The position numbers and the translations under genes were made by a program. This document shows, piece after piece, positions 1-8,121 of a stretch of DNA of 35,080 nucleotides. The first letter of the stretch is position 1. Every line of letters starts with the position of its first letter. A model generated the notes under the pieces. That model saw only the letters and a program-made list of their open reading frames with translations. It made no database searches and was not told where the DNA came from. The stretch comes from an uncultured Muribaculaceae bacterium (GTDB lineage Bacteria; Bacteroidota; Bacteroidia; Bacteroidales; Muribaculaceae). The stretch spans positions 1 to 35,080 of the forward strand of contig CAKTOT010000013.1 in assembly GCA_934590135.1 (NCBI GenBank). Direction: 5' to 3'.

Positions 1-102
1 AGGCCGCATTTAGGCTGATGTGTCAGGCGTTTCAACACCGGGTCAAGCAGCGCAGATATAGTAATGCGGGTGGGACGTACAGGCCGACACCGATGAAGTG
101 CC

Positions 103-819
103 TTAACGCTTGTCAAGCAGCGATTGCAGGTAGGGTGTGGAGCGTATTGCAACGGCTCGCCGGATATATGGCGTGGCCGCATCTCGATAACCGCAGGTGA
201 CAAGGTATGCGGCTATGTCTACAAGTGTGTCATAGTTGTCCGGAGCAAGGTCAAGTATATGTCGCCAGATGTCGGCCGCCCCATCGCCGTCGCCGCAAAG
301 CAATGTGCCGCGAGCTTTGACGCGCAAGTATGTCACGTTTTCGGGAAAGCCTTGCAGCATCTTGTCGGCATAAGCCACCATTTGCGGGCCGTCGTTGCGA
401 TAGTCGTAGTATTCGAGTAGGCTGCGATCCACCATACGCGTCATCCATGGGAAATGGTCGCGTGTGCGTACCAGCAGGTCCTGATAGATGTTCGGATGTC
501 CTAATGTAAAGGCGCGTGTGCGGATGCGCGAGAACAGCGTGTCGGCATTCACCAAATTATCCATGGCGTTGTGTACCAGTGATATGGCGGCGGTGGTGTC
601 GCCTGCCAATGTGTTGCTGATCATGGCATCGGCGTATATGTCCGTGTCATCGGGCGCTTGGTCCAGAATCAACCAATATATTGCGCTGGCGTTGAGCCAT
701 TCGCCTTGTGCGACATATCGTGCGGCCTTGGTGCGCAGCGCGTCTGTCTCACCGGCTGCGGCTGCGGCATATGTGCACAAGATACATATCGCGGAGAGAA
801 GTATTTTGCGGATATTCAT
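103..819 (-). CDS. Secreted TPR-like protein of unknown function
   Basis: A 238-residue protein with a clear N-terminal signal peptide (basic MNIRK, a hydrophobic stretch, and an Ala-rich cleavage region near residues 18-23), so it is probably periplasmic. The rest is helical with TPR-like spacing: paired helices with Ala/Gly/Tyr at typical positions, for example around residues 30-75 and 165-235, ending in a helix followed by LLDKR. No catalytic motif is visible. It is the last gene of a minus-strand run, starting 12 bases after the DUF4919 gene ends, so the two are probably cotranscribed. TPR folds usually mediate protein-protein contacts; the partner is unknown. The start fits the signal peptide and no nearby alternative exists. 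Confidence 0.8.
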   Translation of the reverse strand: MNIRKILLSAICILCTYAAAAAGETDALRTKAARYVAQGEWLNASAIYWLILDQAPDDTDIYADAMISNTLAGDTTAAISLVHNAMDNLVNADTLFSRIRTRAFTLGHPNIYQDLLVRTRDHFPWMTRMVDRSLLEYYDYRNDGPQMVAYADKMLQGFPENVTYLRVKARGTLLCGDGDGAADIWRHILDLAPDNYDTLVDIAAYLVTCGYRDAATPYIRRAVAIRSTPYLQSLLDKR

Positions 820-831
820 AGTCTTGCGTGG

Positions 832-1575
832 CTATTGCTGCTCGAGTTCCTCGGGATGTTTGAGATAGTATTGTTCGAGCATGTGGTGCAGGTCGAAGTA
901 GTGTTCACTTTCTTTGGGGTCTTTTTTGCCTACTTTGACCGTGACTTTTTCGTAATAAGGTTCGACAAACTCCGACCCGGTGACCGTAACTTGTGTTCCG
1001 GAGAGGTTAAAGAAGTCGTATTCGTGTGCTTGATAGGCTACCACCCAAGCACTCTCGGGGTTGTCGCCTGTACCCGATGATGCTATGGTCAGTAGTAGTT
1101 TGTTGAGTTTAGAGGCCCATATTTTAGCCATATTGACTTTCTCGAGGCTCTTATAGGCGTACACCATATAGTTGAGCTGTCTCAGGTCCAGCGGGTTGTC
1201 GCCGAGGACTTTTTCGGCAACGCTGATTATGCGTCTACATTCGCCTTTTGAGAGGTGGTCGCGTTTAAGGTATGTGGGTCCTAATTGCTTGACTTCGTTT
1301 TCGAACGGTGAAATACGATACGGGTCATAGTCTTCCTGGAATATGGCGCCGTAGTAAAAGTATTGATATTGTTCGGCGGTCATCGAGGTGTCATTTTCGA
1401 AGAACTTGTTCATAAGCCGAGGAAAATAGAACTCGGATGCCGGGTCGGTGGATGCTTCCTTGATTTTGGCCATATCCGGGTGGACATGAGACAGGCGCGG
1501 CCTTTGGGCATAGGAGCCGAAGCCGACAATCAGCGCGGTCGCGAATATGGTGAAAAGTGTCAGTATTCTATTCAT
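832..1575 (-). CDS. DUF4919 family secreted protein
   Basis: A 247-residue protein with an N-terminal signal peptide (MNRIL, hydrophobic core, cleavage after a Tyr-Ala-Gln near residue 24). The middle resembles DUF4919, a Bacteroidota family of unknown function, with the typical pattern of a Tyr-rich YQYFYYG segment followed by a DYDPY-type turn near residues 70-85. It lacks recognisable catalytic residues. An alternative in-frame start lies at 1590, where the ATG overlaps the upstream gene's stop codon as ATGA. That version would only add MTLSD before the signal peptide and would suggest translational coupling. The gene sits between a small membrane protein and a secreted TPR protein, so the three probably form one envelope-related unit. 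Function is unknown. Confidence 0.8.
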   Translation of the reverse strand: MNRILTLFTIFATALIVGFGSYAQRPRLSHVHPDMAKIKEASTDPASEFYFPRLMNKFFENDTSMTAEQYQYFYYGAIFQEDYDPYRISPFENEVKQLGPTYLKRDHLSKGECRRIISVAEKVLGDNPLDLRQLNYMVYAYKSLEKVNMAKIWASKLNKLLLTIASSGTGDNPESAWVVAYQAHEYDFFNLSGTQVTVTGSEFVEPYYEKVTVKVGKKDPKESEHYFDLHHMLEQYYLKHPEELEQQ

Positions 1576-1586
1576 GTCAGAGAGGG

Positions 1587-2123
1587 TCATAGAGTGGTGA
1601 TGGTCAGCAAGCGTGCCAGAGCCATGCCGACAATAGTCATAGTGACGACGGGTGCGAGGCCGGTGCGCAGCAGTGTAGTCCAAAATGGTCGTGTCGGGAA
1701 CGGACAATATTGCCGAGCATGTGCATTGATGCGCGAATATGCCAGCATACCGAACACGGCGCCGATGGCTGCACCTCCAATCAGCCCGGCCATGGTGTTG
1801 ACTATCAGTCCGACAATGGCTCCGGTGAGTGTACCGGTGACCACAAAAGGACGGGCGTTGTCGCAGTCTTCGCTGTCGCGGTTGTCCGAATATGCGAGGA
1901 TGACGGCAATCAGAGCCGCAAAGCCCCATAGTACCATATCGCTGATGCTCCATACGGTGGACAGGCCGGCACGAGAAGTCCACATACCGGCGTATGCGCA
2001 CAATGCCGCAGGCTTACGGCGGAAGTACGCAAGGATGACGGCGGCGCTGAGCAGCAGCCCTGTCAGTACCACCATTATCGTTTCCTGTGTCAATTGAGCG
2101 TTGTCCATTGCAAGTGGCGACAT
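1587..2123 (-). CDS. Small multi-pass membrane protein, unknown function
   Basis: About 178 residues from this start. Four or five hydrophobic segments are visible: one near the N-terminus, one around the VLWGFAALIAVILAY stretch, a Gly-rich pair containing GGAAIGAVFGMLAY, and one at the C-terminus. The Gly-rich run resembles a glycine-zipper helix-packing motif. No family was recognised. A longer reading frame reaches 2159, but a -7 promoter box at 2148-2155 lies inside that extension, so the real start is probably 2123 or 2108 (MDNAQ). The stop overlaps an in-frame ATG of the DUF4919 gene, pointing to coupling with it. First gene of the three-gene unit. Confidence 0.6.
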   Translation of the reverse strand: MSPLAMDNAQLTQETIMVVLTGLLLSAAVILAYFRRKPAALCAYAGMWTSRAGLSTVWSISDMVLWGFAALIAVILAYSDNRDSEDCDNARPFVVTGTLTGAIVGLIVNTMAGLIGGAAIGAVFGMLAYSRINAHARQYCPFPTRPFWTTLLRTGLAPVVTMTIVGMALARLLTITTL

Positions 2124-2147
2124 AGTTGTCGGAGGTGTCGCTATTGG

Positions 2148-2155
2148 CAAAGGTA
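2148..2155 (-). promoter_or_regulatory. Bacteroidota -7 box (TACCTTTG) for the membrane protein unit
   Basis: On the minus strand this reads TACCTTTG, matching the Bacteroidota -7 consensus TAnnTTTG. No good -33 TTTG is seen at the expected spacing. It would place the transcript start about 20-35 bases before the ATGs at 2123 and 2108, which argues against the longer start at 2159. Confidence 0.5.
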
Positions 2156-2289
2156 ACAAAATTTCGGCGCAATATTGCCGTGTGTATCGAATGTGAGCGT
2201 ACTTTTATGAAAGTTTTGCACAACTGTTATCATATCTGAACATTTGCGCGCATCATGCAGCGTGAATGTTCGCCAACGGCGGCTCGCGG

Positions 2290-3249
2290 CTATTTGTGTG
2301 TCTTGTGTGAGGCTTTGGCGGCTTCGGCGTCCATGTCTTGGCGCGATTTGGACTTGATTACGAGCCATACGCCGCCGAATATCAGAATGACGGCCACGCC
2401 CTGTTTCCAAGTGAATATACACATTCCGGCCGCGAGGCTGACGGCCACGGCCACAATGGGCTGTACGTAATTGTATACGCTGACGACGGTCGGCCTCAGA
2501 ACTTTTTGTGCCACCTGCATCAGCAGGTAGGCCAGGTAGGTGGCGCATACCACCACAAAGGCGGTGCCGAGCCATGCACCGGTGCTGACGGCGCTCCAAT
2601 CGGTGGATATAACGTGACCGGATAGGAACGGGGTGAGCAGCAGTGTGGCCCAGGTGAACATCCATTTGCTTACAGTAATCGGGGAATACTTCCGCAGGTA
2701 GTCGCGATATAAAGCAAGGTAGAGCGCAAATGACAATTGGGCAAGTATGCACAGCAGGTCGCCGCGAATGTCTCCGGCGCGCGAGTCGTGCGCGGCGGCG
2801 GTGCCCAGTATCAGTATAAGCGCTCCGGCGCATCCGATGCCGACGCCTACGGCTTTTTTCCCCGTTATGGGCTCTTTGAGGATGATGGCGGACAGTATCA
2901 TGGCAAAGATGGGGAGTGAGGTGGTTACGATACTGGCATTGGAGGGTGAGGTGATGCCCAGACCTATGGTAAAGCAACATTGGTTGCCGATAAGACCGAG
3001 TATTCCGGCGCCACTGAAGGCCAAGATATCTTTTAGCGGCACGTGCTCGTGCTTGGTAAACAGCGATGTAAGCCAAAATAGGATGGCGGCGCCGCTGACG
3101 CGTAGGAGTACGAGGTTGATGCCGTCGATGCCGTTTTGCATGGCTGCTTTGCCTATGGGCGACATCAGTCCCCAGATGATGCATGCAGCGAGGATGCACA
3201 AGTGTGCCGTGAGCGGCCGATTGTTGTTCATAATGTGATTGCTTGACAT
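2290..3249 (-). CDS. EamA/DMT-family membrane transporter
   Basis: About 319 residues with roughly ten hydrophobic segments in two five-helix halves, the architecture of drug/metabolite transporters. The N-terminal helix carries the family-typical pattern ACIIWGLMSPIGK. The first half contains the SGAGILGLIGNQCCF and ASIVTTSLPIFAMILS stretches, and the second the YNYVQPIVAVAVSLAAG pattern just before the last helices. The C-terminus is a short charged cytoplasmic tail. EamA proteins export or import small metabolites such as amino acids or nucleotide derivatives; the substrate cannot be read from the sequence. A start at 3231 (MNNNRP) is equally possible. It has its own promoter at 3311-3343, separate from polA. 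Confidence 0.85.
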   Translation of the reverse strand: MSSNHIMNNNRPLTAHLCILAACIIWGLMSPIGKAAMQNGIDGINLVLLRVSGAAILFWLTSLFTKHEHVPLKDILAFSGAGILGLIGNQCCFTIGLGITSPSNASIVTTSLPIFAMILSAIILKEPITGKKAVGVGIGCAGALILILGTAAAHDSRAGDIRGDLLCILAQLSFALYLALYRDYLRKYSPITVSKWMFTWATLLLTPFLSGHVISTDWSAVSTGAWLGTAFVVVCATYLAYLLMQVAQKVLRPTVVSVYNYVQPIVAVAVSLAAGMCIFTWKQGVAVILIFGGVWLVIKSKSRQDMDAEAAKASHKTHK

Positions 3250-3310
3250 GTAGATAAATGCGCGTCCTTTTTGCTGTATCGCCGATATGGCAAAAGGCCG
3301 TTTCGGACTG

Positions 3311-3343
3311 CAAAAGTACGAAAAGTCAGGCCTATCTGCCAAA
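3311..3343 (-). promoter_or_regulatory. Promoter for the EamA transporter
   Basis: The minus strand carries TTTG at 3343-3340, a 21-base spacer, then TACTTTTG at 3318-3311. This is a full match to the Bacteroidota -33/-7 consensus. The predicted leader to the ATG at 3249 is about 55 bases. It lies in the gap after polA, so the transporter need not rely on polA read-through. Confidence 0.65.
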
Positions 3344-3442
3344 AAATAATGAGTGGCTGTCGCTATATTTTGCGGCTTCAATGTTGGCGCGGCACGTATA
3401 TATTCGGGGACGATGATACGTGTCGGCAGATGCCGCCGAGCG

Positions 3443-6235
3443 TCAGTGTGCGTCCAGCCAGTTGTCGGCGATGCCGGTGGATACGTCCAGCGGCACGGGC
3501 GACTGCGGCCATGCCTGCGACATCTTCTCGCTGACGAGTGTGCGCAGGGCGTCTTCTTCGCCGGGTACAACGTTGAATACCAATTCGTCATGCACCTGCA
3601 AAATCATAGTCGAACGCATCCGGCGAGCCTTCATCTCGCGGTGTATGGCTACCATAGCAATCTTGATGATGTCGGCGGCCGACCCTTGAAGCGGAGCATT
3701 GACGGCGTTGCGTTCGGCGAAATTGCGCACGGTGGCGCTACGCGAATTGATATCCGGCAGGTAGCGTCGACGGCCGAATATGGTCTCAACGTATCCGCGC
3801 TCGCGAGCTTGCTCGACGGAGCGCTTGATAAAAGCGTCTACGCCCGGATAGGTGCGCAGGTATCCATCGATGAGCTCCTTGGCCTCGCCGCGCGGTATGG
3901 CCAGGCGCTCGCTCAGCCCGAAGGCACTGATGCCGTAGATTATGCCGAAATTGGCTGTCTTGGCCTTGCGGCGCTGGTCATCGGTGACGGCGTCTTCGCT
4001 TTCGTGGAATATCTTGGCAGCGGTGGCACGGTGTATGTCTTTGCCCTCGCGGAAGGCTTCGAGCATCACGCTGTCGCCGCTGAGTGCCGCCATAAGTCGC
4101 AATTCGATTTGCGAGTAATCGCAGGACATTATTTTGTCGCCTTCGGAAGTGCCTATGAATGCGGCGCGTATGCGGCGTCCCTCGGCGGTGCGTATTGGAA
4201 TGTTTTGCAGGTTTGGATTGGTGGACGAGAGGCGCCCCGTGGCCGTGGCTGTCTGGTTGAAGGTGGTGTGTACCATTCCGTCCGTAGGTGACACCATCTT
4301 GGGCAGCGCCTCAACGTATGTCGATTGCAGTTTTTTGAGCGCTCGTATGCGCAGTATTGCGTCCACTATCGGCCATTGGGCGCGATATTTTTCCAGTATT
4401 TCCTCGGTGGTGGAGTATGCGCCGGTCTTGGTGCGCTTGGCTTTTGGGTCAATTTGCATTTTGCCGAAGAGTACCTCGCCCACCTGTGCCGGCGATGCGG
4501 TGTTGAAGTGCGTTCCGGCCATCTGCGAGACCTCCTCGTCGAGGGCGGCGATACGCGTGGCCATCTCGATGGCAATATCTTGCAGCAATGCCGTGTTTAT
4601 GCGGACGCCGGTATACTCCATATCGGCGAGGACGCGTATCATGGGCAACTCGACGTCATCGAGCAGATGCTGATGTCCGTTGTCGGCAACAGCTTGTTGC
4701 AGCGGGCGATACAAGCGCAGGATGATGTCGGTCCTTGATGCCATGCGTGCGGCTGTCTGTGTGTCGTCGCCGGTGATGCCTCGGCGCAGCATCTGCACCG
4801 GGACGCCCCAGTCGGGTATATGCACCTGCAGCATCTCGGCGGCGATGTCGGCCGGCATCTGCGAGCCCTCGGGGCGTAGCAGGTAGTGCGCCACCGCGAT
4901 GTCGTAGTAATTATCCCGCATGTCTATGCCGTGGCGGCGCAATATGGTGATGTCGCGCTTGATCATTGCTCCGAGCACGGTGCGCCCGTCCGGCGTAATG
5001 ATGCGCGATACGGCGGCGGCCACTGACTTGTCGATGGTGTTGCGCACCGGAATGTATAGCGTCGATTCGGCGTATTCGTTGCCGAACGAAAGTGCTATGC
5101 CCAGCAGTCGCGCCGACATAGCGCTCTCGCCTTCGACGTTGAGTGCCATTGCAATGAGCGGGTAGTCGACGGCACTGTGTTCGATGCCCCACGCGTCTAT
5201 GGCCGCGGCGTCATCGGTGATGGTGATTCCGGCCGTGTCTATGACCGGGGTATCAAAGGCGGCGTCTGACGGAGCGTTGTCTGCAAAGTCAAAGAGCGAA
5301 CCCATGCCATCGTTGTGCTGCGCCGGGGCAACAACCGGAGCAGCCTTTTCCGGCGTCCGGGCGTCTCTGAGGCGTGTGAGAAAGGTCTTGAATTCGAGGT
5401 CCGAATAAAGACGGCGCAATGCGGCATAGTCCGGGTCGGTGCGTCGTAAGTCTTCGGGCGTGTAGTCCATAGGGACATCTGTTTTGATGGTTACAAGATG
5501 ACGGCTGAAACGTATCTGCTCGGCGTTGTCGGCAATTTTGCGGCCTAATGCACCTTTGATTTCGGCGGCATGCTCCAGCATGTTATCTACGTTGCCCCAT
5601 TGTGCGATAAGTTTGACTGCGGTTTTTTCGCCCACACCCGGACATCCGGGCACGTTGTCCGAAGCATCGCCTTCCAGCGCCAGCAGGTCAATGACTTGGC
5701 TTGGCGAAGATATGCCGTAACGAGCACAAATCTCCTTCGGGCCGCGAATTTCGAGGTCCTGCCCGCGTGTAGCAGGCCTCAGCATCAGGGTATTGTCGCT
5801 GACCAGTTGTCCGTAATCCTTGTCCAAGGTCATCATATATGTCGTAAAGCCCTGTTTGGAGGCGGCTGTGGCCAGTGTTCCGATGACGTCGTCGGCCTCG
5901 TAACGTTCCACTTCGACGACTTTGATGCCCCATGCGCGGATTATGTTCTTGATTACTGGGATGCTCAGCGTAATGTCTTCGGGCTGTTTGTCACGTCCGG
6001 CCTTGTATTCGGGGTACTCCTCGTGGCGGAAAGTCTTGCCGCCGGGAGGGTCGAAGCATACGGCCATGTACGGCGGATTGTGCTTGGTGAGGATTTCGCT
6101 TAGGGTGTTGCAAAATCCATATATCGCCGAAGTGTTGCGCCCGTCCGAAGTCGTGCGCGGGCTGTTGATAAGGGCATAATATGCGCGGTATATCAGTGCG
6201 TAAGCGTCTAACAGAAAGAGTTTTTTGTCGTCCAT
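3443..6235 (-). CDS. polA: DNA polymerase I
   Basis: 930 residues, the usual length for three-domain PolA, which fills gaps and removes RNA primers. The 5' nuclease domain spans about 1-290: LLDAYALIYRAYY at the start, YEADDVIG at 112-119, TLDKDYGQ at 136-143, GDASDNVPG at 189-197. The polymerase domain spans about 520-930: motif A CDYSQIELRL at 705-714, motif B KAKTANFGIIYG at 757-768, motif C QVHDEL at 880-885. The middle 3'-5' exonuclease-like domain (about 340-510) keeps its fold pattern, but Exo I reads NVE instead of DTE at 366-368, and the Exo III Tyr and Asp appear replaced. Proofreading is therefore probably absent. It is transcribed from its own promoter at 6320-6351. Confidence 0.97.
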   Translation of the reverse strand: MDDKKLFLLDAYALIYRAYYALINSPRTTSDGRNTSAIYGFCNTLSEILTKHNPPYMAVCFDPPGGKTFRHEEYPEYKAGRDKQPEDITLSIPVIKNIIRAWGIKVVEVERYEADDVIGTLATAASKQGFTTYMMTLDKDYGQLVSDNTLMLRPATRGQDLEIRGPKEICARYGISSPSQVIDLLALEGDASDNVPGCPGVGEKTAVKLIAQWGNVDNMLEHAAEIKGALGRKIADNAEQIRFSRHLVTIKTDVPMDYTPEDLRRTDPDYAALRRLYSDLEFKTFLTRLRDARTPEKAAPVVAPAQHNDGMGSLFDFADNAPSDAAFDTPVIDTAGITITDDAAAIDAWGIEHSAVDYPLIAMALNVEGESAMSARLLGIALSFGNEYAESTLYIPVRNTIDKSVAAAVSRIITPDGRTVLGAMIKRDITILRRHGIDMRDNYYDIAVAHYLLRPEGSQMPADIAAEMLQVHIPDWGVPVQMLRRGITGDDTQTAARMASRTDIILRLYRPLQQAVADNGHQHLLDDVELPMIRVLADMEYTGVRINTALLQDIAIEMATRIAALDEEVSQMAGTHFNTASPAQVGEVLFGKMQIDPKAKRTKTGAYSTTEEILEKYRAQWPIVDAILRIRALKKLQSTYVEALPKMVSPTDGMVHTTFNQTATATGRLSSTNPNLQNIPIRTAEGRRIRAAFIGTSEGDKIMSCDYSQIELRLMAALSGDSVMLEAFREGKDIHRATAAKIFHESEDAVTDDQRRKAKTANFGIIYGISAFGLSERLAIPRGEAKELIDGYLRTYPGVDAFIKRSVEQARERGYVETIFGRRRYLPDINSRSATVRNFAERNAVNAPLQGSAADIIKIAMVAIHREMKARRMRSTMILQVHDELVFNVVPGEEDALRTLVSEKMSQAWPQSPVPLDVSTGIADNWLDAH

Positions 6236-6319
6236 AGTCGTAAGATGTCGAAGTGTAGGCGCATGCCTTTTGCGTGCGTCCGTGCCTTCACGTATGGCCG
6301 ACCCGGATGCCCGTCCCTA

Positions 6320-6351
6320 CAAAGGTAGCCTTTTGCCGCGAGATAGGCAAC
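6320..6351 (-). promoter_or_regulatory. Promoter for polA
   Basis: On the minus strand: GTTG at 6351-6348, a 20-base spacer, then TACCTTTG at 6327-6320. This fits the Bacteroidota promoter layout. The predicted leader to the polA ATG is about 75 bases. Confidence 0.6.
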
Positions 6352-6416
6352 ATTTCAATATGGATTTCCAAACTATAGCCCACGAGACTTTATGAAAAAA
6401 ATATTTTATAAAATAA

Positions 6417-6448
6417 ATTGCATTTCGGGTGATTGTTGCTTAAATTTG
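6417..6448 (+). promoter_or_regulatory. Promoter for the plus-strand secreted protein unit
   Basis: ATTG at 6417-6420, a 20-base spacer, then TAAATTTG at 6441-6448, a good match to TAnnTTTG. It is preceded by a strongly AT-rich tract. The expected transcript start is near 6455, about 100 bases before the first ATG. Confidence 0.6.
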
Positions 6449-6556
6449 CAGCGATAACTCTCCGACCCGTTTGCTGTTTGGCTCAAACACCTTAGATATG
6501 AGAGATTGATTACAAACCATCAAAAACAAATCACGAAGAACAAAACCACCAGACGT

Positions 6557-6889
6557 ATGAAAGCGCTGCTGACGGCAGCGGCTTTGGACGTGTGCTGTGC
6601 GTATGCACAGACGGCCACGCCGGGAGGCTTTGTCCTGCCGGATGCCGCCCCTTATGACTTCCGGCTGTCTAAGTCGGATGACGGTATGTCTGTCTCGCTC
6701 ACTCTCAACCGCATCAACCGCACCGTCCCCGATTCTGTCGCCGGGACGTGCCGCGTGTCAGTGCCCGGATTGTCCTCTACCACCTTTACCGGACTGCCGG
6801 CGCTACCCTACAAGGCTTTCCGCATTGCTCCCGAAGGCAGCGGAACGCCGCAAATTATCGTACGCGACAGTACTTACCTTGATGGTTAA
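6557..6889 (+). CDS. Short secreted protein, possible truncated gingipain-propeptide-like remnant
   Basis: 110 residues starting with a signal-peptide-like segment (MKALLTAAALDVCCAYAQ). The hydrophobic core is unusually polar, with an Asp, so export is not certain. The remainder is beta-rich: a stretch with alternating SVSLTLNRI, then GLPALPYKAFRIAP, then IIVRD. This resembles the propeptide found ahead of C25/gingipain-type and other large Bacteroidota secreted proteins, where a 'G-x-PaLP' element precedes the mature domain. The frame stops right after the propeptide-like part, so this may be the left-over start of a larger gene. A start at 6506 is possible, but MKALL fits a signal peptide better. 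It shares a promoter with the BspA-like gene 45 bases downstream. Function, if any, is unknown. Confidence 0.5.
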   Translation: MKALLTAAALDVCCAYAQTATPGGFVLPDAAPYDFRLSKSDDGMSVSLTLNRINRTVPDSVAGTCRVSVPGLSSTTFTGLPALPYKAFRIAPEGSGTPQIIVRDSTYLDG

Positions 6890-6934
6890 TAATGAGATAG
6901 TCGACACGTATAAACTAATTAAACTATGAGAATT

Positions 6935-7990
6935 ATGAAACATAGGACAGCAACATTAATGATGTGTATACTTGCTGCCGGTATATTTGTGGCCTCAGGG
7001 GCTGCGCACGCGGCGGACATCATAGATAATGAAAGATACGAAATTGATGGCTTCTGCTACTGTATAGATAAGCTTTCGATAGATGGAGTCTCCTACAGCG
7101 GCGCGTTCGTAATGCCGTCAGATAACCCGGCGTTGACTTTTACTGGCATTGTGTCCGTTCCTTCAAATGTGACTATCGAAGATGTCTCGTACCCCGTTAT
7201 AGGGTTTACGTCGTTGACTACCATTCCGGAATGTATTGAGGAACTTGAGGGACTGATACTCCCCGAAGGGATACGGATGGTTGCCGAAATAGGAGGCGCC
7301 AGGTCCAATATCAAAAACATATTCCTGCCATCAACGCTGCAAGGCCTCGGACATATAGCGTATCAAACAGACACCCTGCGTGTGCCGGGGTTTGTCAAAG
7401 AGGTTTATTATGACGCGCAAGTCGGGGCGAAGATGTTGTATCTGGAAGATGGAGTCCAAAATTGTAGCCGCTATTCGCTGTGGTGTGGTAATGATACCCT
7501 TGTACTACCCGGATCGGCCACTTTCCAATCATACAGTATGACTGCCACAGAACTTATTTGCCTTAACATTAAGCGCCTGACAGGAGACACCGAGCGAGTA
7601 ATCTTAGGAGAGTCTTTTTGTCCATATAGCCACAAAATTCGCTGCATAGTCAATGATAACGTTATACCACCGAAGGTAGCTGCGAATGCGTTCAGTTTAG
7701 CTTCATATGATGGAGTGGACTCTCCGGGAATGTATGACCGAGCAAGTTTGTTTGTTCCCAAAGCATCCATAGATGCATATAAATCTGATCCTGAATGGGG
7801 GCGCTTTGAAAAAATAATGGCAATAGAGGACGGCGTGAATGACGTGTCGGTGGACGATGCTCAAGTCGTTGCCACCGAATACCACGACCTGTACGGCAGA
7901 CGTCTCGAATCGGCGGCCGAACGCGGTATCACCATCCGCACGGACGTCTACAGCGACGGCACCATCCGCAGCATCATGGTCCTGCGTTGA
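6935..7990 (+). CDS. BspA-like leucine-rich-repeat surface protein with C-terminal sorting-type tail
   Basis: 351 residues from this ATG (an alternative start at 6926 adds MRI). The N-terminus is a signal peptide ending in an Ala-rich cleavage site near residue 26. The middle has irregular BspA-type repeat signatures such as EELEGLILPEGIRMV and NIFLPSTLQGLG. It is followed by the family's usual closing pattern: SLFVPKASIDAYKSDPEWG, then a FEKIMAIED stretch. The last 40 residues (YHDLYGRRL, a Gly-Ile-Thr-Ile strand, then DGTIRSIMVLR) resemble the C-terminal tails of Bacteroidales proteins sent through the type IX secretion route or retained at the surface. Related proteins bind host or bacterial surfaces; the ligand here is unknown. 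The central coding region is visibly more AT-rich than its neighbours. Confidence 0.75.
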   Translation: MKHRTATLMMCILAAGIFVASGAAHAADIIDNERYEIDGFCYCIDKLSIDGVSYSGAFVMPSDNPALTFTGIVSVPSNVTIEDVSYPVIGFTSLTTIPECIEELEGLILPEGIRMVAEIGGARSNIKNIFLPSTLQGLGHIAYQTDTLRVPGFVKEVYYDAQVGAKMLYLEDGVQNCSRYSLWCGNDTLVLPGSATFQSYSMTATELICLNIKRLTGDTERVILGESFCPYSHKIRCIVNDNVIPPKVAANAFSLASYDGVDSPGMYDRASLFVPKASIDAYKSDPEWGRFEKIMAIEDGVNDVSVDDAQVVATEYHDLYGRRLESAAERGITIRTDVYSDGTIRSIMVLR

Positions 7991-8014
7991 CGCCCCTGAC
8001 AATATGATAGAGAG

Positions 8015-8048
8015 CAGAGGCCGTGGGGTATCCAACGGCCTCTGTTTT
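8015..8048 (+). terminator. Rho-independent terminator after the BspA-like gene
   Basis: A perfect 10-base-pair stem (CAGAGGCCGT with ACGGCCTCTG), a 10-base loop, and TTTT immediately after. It lies 25 bases past the stop codon. The same hairpin sits between two convergent genes and could also slow transcription of the minus-strand tatD-like gene, although its minus-strand T tract is poor. Confidence 0.85.
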
Positions 8049-8121
8049 GTGCAATATAGAGCGTGATATTGGTGTCGGGGATGGGTGCCGTTTTCTTGAA
8101 ATGTGCCGGGCTGAATAGTGG

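Larger units (their letters stand above)
6236..6556. other. Divergent intergenic region between polA and the plus-strand surface-protein unit
   Basis: About 320 bases with no gene. It holds two back-to-back promoters (polA leftward, secreted protein rightward) separated by an AT-rich tract at about 6385-6420 that could act as an UP-like element for the rightward one. The rightward leader of about 100 bases shows no riboswitch that I recognise. Confidence 0.6.

Noticed and set aside
42..122. Repeated GTCAAGCAGCG at 42-52 and 112-122
   Set aside because: Only 11 bases, two copies, one inside the TPR gene's last codons; most likely chance.
2141..3313. A 390-codon minus-strand frame overlapping the EamA transporter
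   Set aside because: It is an out-of-frame shadow, rich in Arg and His, of the transporter, which has clear membrane segments and a matching promoter.
3353..4291. Long open frame of about 310 codons on the plus strand inside polA
   Set aside because: It lies wholly antisense to conserved polymerase motifs and shows no family feature; GC-rich genes here often leave open antisense frames. The same applies to plus-strand frames in panB (11870-12748), topA/RluD (21390-22388) and recJ (29629-30534).
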